This document shows positions 6,834 to 10,270 of a DNA stretch of 10,270 nt, piece after piece. The DNA comes from Elusimicrobiota bacterium (lineage in GTDB: Bacteria; Elusimicrobiota; Elusimicrobia; UBA1565; UBA9628): assembly GCA_028865585.1 (NCBI GenBank), contig JAGWJU010000028.1:1-10270 (forward strand), given 5' to 3'. The stretch's first letter is position 1. Each line of letters opens with the position of its first letter. The position numbers and the translations under genes were made by a program. Under the pieces are notes generated by a model. The model worked only from the letters and a program-made list of their open reading frames with translations, did no database searches and was not told where the DNA came from.

Positions 6834-6878
6834 CCCACTAAGTCCCACTTCAAATCTTTTATTCCCACTTTTCGCCAC
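6834..6878 (-). promoter_or_regulatory. MraZ operator: 10-bp-phased GTGGG repeats
   Basis: On the minus strand GTGGG occurs at 6838-6834, 6848-6844 and 6868-6864, and GTGGC at 6878-6874. All lie on an exact 10-bp grid; the position at 6858-6854 (AAGAT) does not match. This fits the known MraZ target, direct TGGG-type repeats with about 5-nt spacers recurring each helical turn upstream of mraZ. The array lies between the predicted transcription start (about 6880) and the mraZ ATG, so bound MraZ would block early elongation or the promoter edge. The last repeat runs into GTGGGG, 3 nt before the ATG, and may also serve as the ribosome binding site. Confidence 0.85.
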
Positions 6879-6886
6879 CGGCATCG

Positions 6887-6915
6887 ATTATAGGGGATGA
6901 TCCTCGTTTTGTCAA
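6887..6915 (-). promoter_or_regulatory. Sigma70-type promoter of the dcw operon
   Basis: The minus strand has a perfect -35 TTGACA (6915-6910), a 17-nt spacer and a perfect -10 TATAAT (6892-6887). The start of transcription is predicted near 6880, giving a leader of about 50 nt that contains the MraZ repeats. Such an exact match in high-GC DNA is unlikely to be chance. Confidence 0.9.
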
Positions 6916-6939
6916 GGGGTAGGAAAAAAGTCCTATAAA
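6909..6939 (+). promoter_or_regulatory. Possible upstream plus-strand promoter overlapping the mraZ -35
   Basis: TTGTCA (6909-6914) and TATAAA (6934-6939) are separated by 19 nt, longer than ideal. The -35 box overlaps the -35 of the mraZ promoter on the other strand. If used, it would give the exported peptidase gene a second, longer transcript and make the two directions compete for polymerase. Inference only. Confidence 0.3.
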
Positions 6940-6982
6940 AATTGTCCCCGTTGGGCCCACGCGTCCCGCGGCCGCATCCTTA

Positions 6983-6988
6983 TATAAT
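6983..6988 (+). promoter_or_regulatory. -10 element for the exported peptidase gene
   Basis: TATAAT in the context TTATATAATGG, in otherwise GC-rich DNA, 35 nt before the ATG at 7024. The sequence 17-18 nt upstream (about 6959-6965) does not resemble TTGACA, so this would be a promoter with a weak -35, perhaps activator-dependent. A transcription start near 6995 would leave a short leader with the Shine-Dalgarno. Confidence 0.55.
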
Positions 6989-7011
6989 GGCTGCGAGCCG
7001 GCATTCCACCG

Positions 7012-7017
7012 AAGGAG
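7012..7017 (+). promoter_or_regulatory. Shine-Dalgarno AAGGAG deciding the 7024 start
   Basis: AAGGAG lies 6 nt before the ATG at 7024, an ideal spacing. It shows that translation is meant to begin at the signal peptide and not at the later catalytic portion, for which no comparable site is visible. Confidence 0.85.
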
Positions 7018-7023
7018 ACGCGA

Positions 7024-7680
7024 ATGATGCGCCCGAAGGACAAGGCCGCGGTCGGAGTTTCGTTCCTGATTTTCTGCCTGGCCCTGGCTCCCTGCGGTCC
7101 GGCGCTGGCCGGCGAGATCGCCGCGGACGGCGGCGCCCCGGCCGAGGCCGGGGCTTTGGAGGCCGCTCCCGCCGCGGAGCTTCCGGCGGCTCTTCCATCG
7201 CTGGGAGCGGATCTCGGCGGAGTTTCCCCCTTCTCTTTGCCCGATTTGTCCAAGGCTCTCCCGGCCGCGGCGGACGCCGCCGACGTCTTGCCGGCGGCTG
7301 CTCTCGAATCCAAGGCCGGAGCGCCCGTCTCCGGGGCCGCTGCCGCGAATTCGGAGCGGCCGGCTGAACCCGCGTTTGAACGGGCGTCCGCGTCTCCGGC
7401 GTCGGGAAAGCCGGCGGCGGACGCGGCCGCCGCGAGCCCGCGCAGGGCCGCGCGTTCCGCCGGCTCAAAAGGGGCCCCTTCCGCGCGCCGGCAGCTCGCG
7501 CGCATGGCCGGGGCCAATCTGCGCGCCGATCTTTTTGACGGCTCCGCGGCCGCCCTGGCGTCCGCGGGCGCGCCCAAGCCCTCGGAGCGGGGCATCTCTT
7601 CCGAGTGGATCGAGCGCATGCGCGAGAAGGACGCCCTGGAGACTTCCCCCGAGGAAAAGCGCCTGCGCGACGCCTCGTAG
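7024..7680 (+). CDS. N-terminal part of exported C1-like peptidase: signal peptide and Ala/Pro-rich linker, ended by in-frame TAG
   Basis: As read, 218 residues. It has a basic start (MMRPKDK), a hydrophobic core at about 9-23 and a likely signal peptidase I site after ALA (about residue 29); Cys24 in LAPC is a poor lipobox. Residues 30-185 are strongly Ala/Pro/Gly-rich low complexity, and the end (ISSEWIERMREKDALETSPEEKRLRDAS) looks like a structured, charged helix leading into an enzyme domain. No domain of its own is recognised. The TAG at 7678-7680 is followed in the same frame, without any other stop, by the bleomycin hydrolase-like core. I therefore read 7024-8994 as one gene (655 residues plus the amber codon) that is broken, readthrough-dependent or affected by a sequence error. 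A genuine separate small secreted protein is the less likely reading. Confidence 0.7.
   Translation: MMRPKDKAAVGVSFLIFCLALAPCGPALAGEIAADGGAPAEAGALEAAPAAELPAALPSLGADLGGVSPFSLPDLSKALPAAADAADVLPAAALESKAGAPVSGAAAANSERPAEPAFERASASPASGKPAADAAAASPRRAARSAGSKGAPSARRQLARMAGANLRADLFDGSAAALASAGAPKPSERGISSEWIERMREKDALETSPEEKRLRDAS
7678..7680 (+). other. In-frame amber codon interrupting the exported peptidase gene
   Basis: TAG sits between ...RLRDAS and RLGFSQVALNR..., where the frame continues into the catalytic core. One substitution would restore a sense codon, for example CAG or GAG (Gln or Glu). Reassignment of TAG is unlikely here: mraZ, the 64-codon ORF, ftsL, the metallopeptidase and this peptidase itself all end in TAG. 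Confidence 0.85.
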
Positions 7681-7698
7681 CGCCTGGGCTTCTCCCAG

Positions 7699-8994
7699 GT
7701 GGCGCTCAATCGCGAAGTCATCGACGCGCACACCAACCGCTACACCGTCGAGCTTCCCGCCGGGGCCATCACCAACCAGAAGAACTCGGGGCGCTGCTGG
7801 ATTTTCGCGGGCTTGAACATGATCCGCTCGACGCTCTTCGCGGAGAAGCGCCTGCCGCGCAACTTCCAGTTCTCCCAAAACTACATCTATTTCTTCAGCC
7901 TGCTCGAGCAGGCCAACGTGCACATCGGCAACGCCATGCAGGCCGTCGCGGCCAGCGTCAAGCAGGGCGCGAAGGTCTCGGCCGAGAAGCTGCGCGAGCA
8001 GCTTTCCATGGAAGACAAGGTCGAGGACGGGGGCTGGTTCGAGTACTTCCAGTTCCTGGCCTCCAAGTACGGGCTGGTTCCGGAAAGCGCCATGCCGGAG
8101 ACCAAAAGCTCTCAGAACAGCGGCGTGCTGCTGCAGGAACTGAGCCTCTCGCTGGCCCAGTCCATCAACGAGGCTCTTTCGGCCGCGCGCCGCGCGCCCG
8201 ACGGCTTCGACGCCCAAAAGGCGCTGGAGGCGCGGGCCTTGGCGCTCGATCGCGTCTGGAAGGTTTTGGCCACCCACCTCGGCACGCCGCCCGAGCGCTT
8301 CGAGTTCCGCCGGGAGGGCAAGCCGGCCAAGGCGGGGCCCGCGCGCCAAACCTCGGCGGAGGTCGCGAGCTACACGCCTCTGGAGTTCGCGCGCGACTTC
8401 GTGCGCTTGAATCCGGACGACTACGTCGTCCTGGCCAACTCCCCGGGCAAGAAAAACAACCAGGTCTACACCGTCAAGGACTCGGCCATCGGCGTTCCCA
8501 AGCCCGGACGCCCCGCGCCCGACGCGCGCTTTTTAAACGTCAGCCTGACCCGCATGGAGCGGCTGGTCGCGGCGTCCATCTCGGCCGGCCATCCGGTCTG
8601 GATCGCGGCGGACGTCGGCCACGACATGGACGCCGACACCGGCATCATGCATCCGAAGATCTACCAGAAGGGCGCGCTCTACGGCTTTACCAAAGCGGAA
8701 AAGCCCAAGGAGCTCACCCGCACCCAGGCCACCTATCTTATGGTGCGCAGTCCGGATCACGCGATGGCCATCACCGGCTACGACCGCCCCGGGACGCGCG
8801 GGCCCATCGTCAAATTCAAGGTGGAGAATTCCTGGGGCAGCCGCTTCGGCAGCCGCGGGATCTTCCACATGTACCGGGAGTGGTTCCGCGAGAATCTCTA
8901 TGAAATCGTGGTGCACAAGAGCTTGTTGAGCCAGACGGAGAAAAAGGCGCTCAAAGCGCCCGCCAAGGAAATCGGCGAAGGGAACATGTTCTAG
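7699..8994 (+). CDS. Bleomycin hydrolase/PepC-like C1 cysteine peptidase catalytic core
   Basis: A papain-fold peptidase of the C1B group (bleomycin hydrolase, aminopeptidase C). Counting from the GTG at 7699 (431 residues), the catalytic set is complete: oxyanion Gln27 and nucleophile Cys33 in TNQKNSGRCWIF, His354 in DHAMAITGYD, and Asn377 in VENSWG. Family landmarks include NFQFSQNYIYFF (55-66), GGWFEYFQFLASKYGLVPESAMPET (111-135) and PVWIAADVG (299-307). Relatives are usually cytoplasmic hexamers with a C-terminal PWDPMGxLA-like tail that limits them to aminopeptidase action; this one ends KEIGEGNMF without it. The frame is continuous with the signal peptide region upstream except for the TAG at 7678. 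GTG 7699 has no Shine-Dalgarno, and the first ATG (7819) lies after the Cys codon, so independent translation would be poor or inactive. A downstream peroxiredoxin starts 4 nt after the TAG stop. Confidence 0.85.
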   Translation: MALNREVIDAHTNRYTVELPAGAITNQKNSGRCWIFAGLNMIRSTLFAEKRLPRNFQFSQNYIYFFSLLEQANVHIGNAMQAVAASVKQGAKVSAEKLREQLSMEDKVEDGGWFEYFQFLASKYGLVPESAMPETKSSQNSGVLLQELSLSLAQSINEALSAARRAPDGFDAQKALEARALALDRVWKVLATHLGTPPERFEFRREGKPAKAGPARQTSAEVASYTPLEFARDFVRLNPDDYVVLANSPGKKNNQVYTVKDSAIGVPKPGRPAPDARFLNVSLTRMERLVAASISAGHPVWIAADVGHDMDADTGIMHPKIYQKGALYGFTKAEKPKELTRTQATYLMVRSPDHAMAITGYDRPGTRGPIVKFKVENSWGSRFGSRGIFHMYREWFRENLYEIVVHKSLLSQTEKKALKAPAKEIGEGNMF

Positions 8995-8998
8995 GATC

Positions 8999-9583
8999 AT
9001 GACCTCGCGGGAAAAGCGCAACCTGAAACTCGGCGCCGCGGCCCTGTGCGCCCTCTCCGCGTTTTTCGCGCTGTTCCTGGTCAGCCGCGTGGAGGCTTTC
9101 GCGGACAAGGCTCCGGCCGTGGGCTCGGCGGCGCCCGGCTTTACGCTCCACTCGGAGTCGGGCAAACCCGTGAGCTTATACGACTACCGCGGCAAGTGGG
9201 TGGTGCTCTATTTCTACCCCAAGGATTTCAGCCCCGGATGCACCATCGAGGCGCACCGTTTTGAGCGCGACATCAAGAAGTACCGCAAACTCGGCGCCGT
9301 CATCCTAGGGGTGAGCATGCAGTCGGCCGCCACGCACGCGAAGTTCTGCGCCAAGGAAGGGCTGGACTTCAAGCTGCTTGCCGATCCCGACGGACGCGTG
9401 TCCCGGCTTTACGGCTCGGTGCTGCACCTCATCGTGACCACGCTGTCTTCGCGCCACACTTTCCTGATTACCCCCCAAGGCGTCATCGCCAAAGAGTACC
9501 TGCACGTGAACCCCTACCGGCACAGCGCCCAGGTTCTCTCGGATCTCGCAGCGCTCGAAGCATCCCCATCCTCGGGCCGCTGA
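8999..9583 (+). CDS. Membrane-anchored or exported PrxQ/BCP-type peroxiredoxin
   Basis: A 194-residue AhpC/TSA-fold thiol peroxidase, expected to reduce hydrogen peroxide and organic hydroperoxides outside the cytoplasm. An N-terminal hydrophobic helix (about 11-28, after MTSREKRNLK) acts as signal anchor or signal peptide. The catalytic loop is YPKDFSPGCT (73-82), with peroxidatic Cys81 in a PxxxSxxC variant of the usual PxxxTxxC, and the active-site Arg is Arg152 in SRHTFLITPQG. The residue five after Cys81, often the resolving Cys in BCP, is His86. Instead Cys117 in HAKFCAKEG lies 36 residues on, the spacing of the PrxQ class whose resolving Cys is in helix alpha3 (Xylella type). The ATG is 4 nt after the peptidase stop with AGGA just before it, so the two are likely co-transcribed. 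Stop TGA. Confidence 0.9.
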   Translation: MTSREKRNLKLGAAALCALSAFFALFLVSRVEAFADKAPAVGSAAPGFTLHSESGKPVSLYDYRGKWVVLYFYPKDFSPGCTIEAHRFERDIKKYRKLGAVILGVSMQSAATHAKFCAKEGLDFKLLADPDGRVSRLYGSVLHLIVTTLSSRHTFLITPQGVIAKEYLHVNPYRHSAQVLSDLAALEASPSSGR

Positions 9584-9610
9584 CGGATTCTACGCCGCAG
9601 CAGGACTCAG

Positions 9611-9631
9611 GGCTCCGCTCACGGCGGGGCC
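9611..9631. terminator. GC-rich hairpin between convergent genes
   Basis: GGCTCCGC (9611-9618) pairs with GCGGGGCC (9624-9631) through 8 bp including one G-T wobble, around a 5-nt loop. It sits in the 49-nt gap between the convergent peroxiredoxin and metallopeptidase genes. Neither side has a T-run, so it is at best a weak or factor-assisted end signal. Confidence 0.3.
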
Positions 9632-9632
9632 G

Positions 9633-10270
9633 CTATTCGTTGCCGAGGTTCAACTGCAGATCGGGCGCGGCGAAGCTCTCGCCCACGTGGCGCAGGGAAA
9701 GCCTGGAGAGATGGAAGCGCCAGGCGTACTCGAGCGCCTGCACGCGGTTGTAGGGCATGCCGTAGCCGGCCAAGAGCGCCCGGGGCACGTCGTCCCCGTT
9801 TCGGATGGCGACGGAGAACTTGTAGAAGCCGTTGCGGGGCGGCAGCTTGGTTAAAAAGCGCACGATGCTGTAGGACTCCGAGTACCAGAGTTGGACCGCG
9901 GCGTCCGAGGCGCCGTCCAAGGTGGTCACGCCCATCAACTGCTTCAAGGAGTATCCGCCGCCCTGCTCCAGCGTGCGCAAATTGGGCCTGAGCCAGTTGG
10001 GGCGGGTCAAGCCGCGCTCGACCTGGATGAAGGTCGCCATGCCCTCGGAAAGCCACATCGGGTCGTCGTGGCCGCCGATGTAGAAGCCGTCGTAATAAAC
10101 GTGGGTCATCTCGTGGGCCATGATGCTCTGGATGTCCGGGCTCTTGTAGACGAAAATCTCTCGGCGCTCGACCGAAGTGGCGCCGCCCGACCACTCCGGC
10201 CGTCCGGTGATTTTGTGGTAGCTCTTGGGCGTGCTAAAAAGAACCACGGTCACGCGCTGGTCGAAGGCCC
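9633..10270 (-). CDS. HExxH metallopeptidase, peptidase MA-like (3' part)
   Basis: The gene runs off the right edge; the last 211 or so codons are visible. A GTG at 10253 could be taken as a start, but the frame remains open to the edge (AFDQR before VTVVLFSTPKSYHKITG), and this beta-strand normally sits inside the domain, so the real start is outside. Counting from that GTG, the zinc site is HEMTH (47-51) with the third ligand probably Glu70 in MWLSEGMATF, the HExxH-plus-downstream-Glu arrangement of gluzincins of the peptidase MA-like group. Upstream SGGATS and IFVYKSPDIQSIMAHE fit the same fold. The C-terminal third is helical (YSESYSIVRFLTKL and ALLAGYGM). Localisation cannot be judged without the N-terminus; many relatives are exported. 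It ends in TAG and converges with the peroxiredoxin gene. Substrate unknown. Confidence 0.8.
   Translation of the reverse strand, partial: AFDQRVTVVLFSTPKSYHKITGRPEWSGGATSVERREIFVYKSPDIQSIMAHEMTHVYYDGFYIGGHDDPMWLSEGMATFIQVERGLTRPNWLRPNLRTLEQGGGYSLKQLMGVTTLDGASDAAVQLWYSESYSIVRFLTKLPPRNGFYKFSVAIRNGDDVPRALLAGYGMPYNRVQALEYAWRFHLSRLSLRHVGESFAAPDLQLNLGNE

Noticed and set aside
6951..6960. Extra GTGGG (minus strand, 6960-6956) as a further MraZ box
   Set aside because: It is off the 10-bp grid, upstream of the promoter and inside a TGGGCCCA palindrome; most likely chance.
7678..7680. Genome-wide reassignment of TAG to an amino acid
   Set aside because: TAG ends mraZ, the small ORF, ftsL, the metallopeptidase and the C1 peptidase at positions matching expected protein ends, so TAG works as a normal stop here.
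7465..8349. Minus-strand open frame (294 codons) opposite the C1 peptidase
   Set aside because: Overlaps the catalytic core, which has a complete active site on the plus strand; the translation shows no known pattern.
1..10270. CRISPR arrays, tRNA or rRNA genes, insertion sequences, phage or plasmid features
   Set aside because: No regularly spaced repeats, no tRNA-like cloverleaf or CCA end, no transposase-like protein and no terminal repeats were seen; almost all the sequence is explained by the listed genes.

Overview
The window is high-GC bacterial DNA carrying the promoter-proximal part of a division and cell wall (dcw) cluster on the minus strand (about 1-6930), followed by a block of predicted exported proteins (about 6940-10270). 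MurE has the DNPR motif that selects meso-diaminopimelate, and several proteins to the right carry export or membrane-anchor signals, so a diderm (Gram-negative-type) bacterium is likely. No gene here fixes the phylum; Elusimicrobiota or a similar high-GC environmental lineage is only a guess.

Minus strand, in order of transcription: mraZ, rsmH (mraW), an unrecognised 64-codon ORF, ftsL, ftsI (PBP3-type transpeptidase), murE, murF and the first 73 codons of mraY, which runs off the left edge. The genes are packed tightly: 20 nt, then 0 nt (stop directly followed by ATG), 93 nt, 18 nt, a 4-nt overlap, a 4-nt overlap and a 16-nt overlap. A textbook sigma70 promoter (TTGACA, 17 nt, TATAAT) lies upstream of mraZ. 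Between it and the mraZ start is a 10-bp-phased set of GTGGG repeats, the expected MraZ operator. The only sizeable gap inside the operon, between the small ORF and ftsL, holds two GC-rich inverted repeats that interlock as a possible H-type pseudoknot, followed by a U-rich tract and the ftsL ribosome binding site.

Plus strand, divergent from mraZ: a bleomycin hydrolase/PepC-like C1 cysteine peptidase. One continuous reading frame (7024-8994) has a signal peptide, a long Ala/Pro-rich linker and a catalytic core with Gln, Cys, His and Asn all in place. It is broken by a single in-frame TAG at 7678-7680. Four nucleotides after it comes a membrane-anchored PrxQ/BCP-type peroxiredoxin. Convergent to these, at the right edge, is a partial HExxH metallopeptidase (peptidase MA-like).

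How the parts fit: the left block supplies control (MraZ), 16S rRNA methylation (RsmH), divisome assembly (FtsL, FtsI) and the MurE-MurF-MraY steps from UDP-MurNAc-dipeptide to lipid I. The right block looks like envelope or periplasmic proteolysis and peroxide defence. The items most worth following up are the amber codon in an otherwise intact exported peptidase gene, the interlocked RNA structure before ftsL, and the small ORF beside it.
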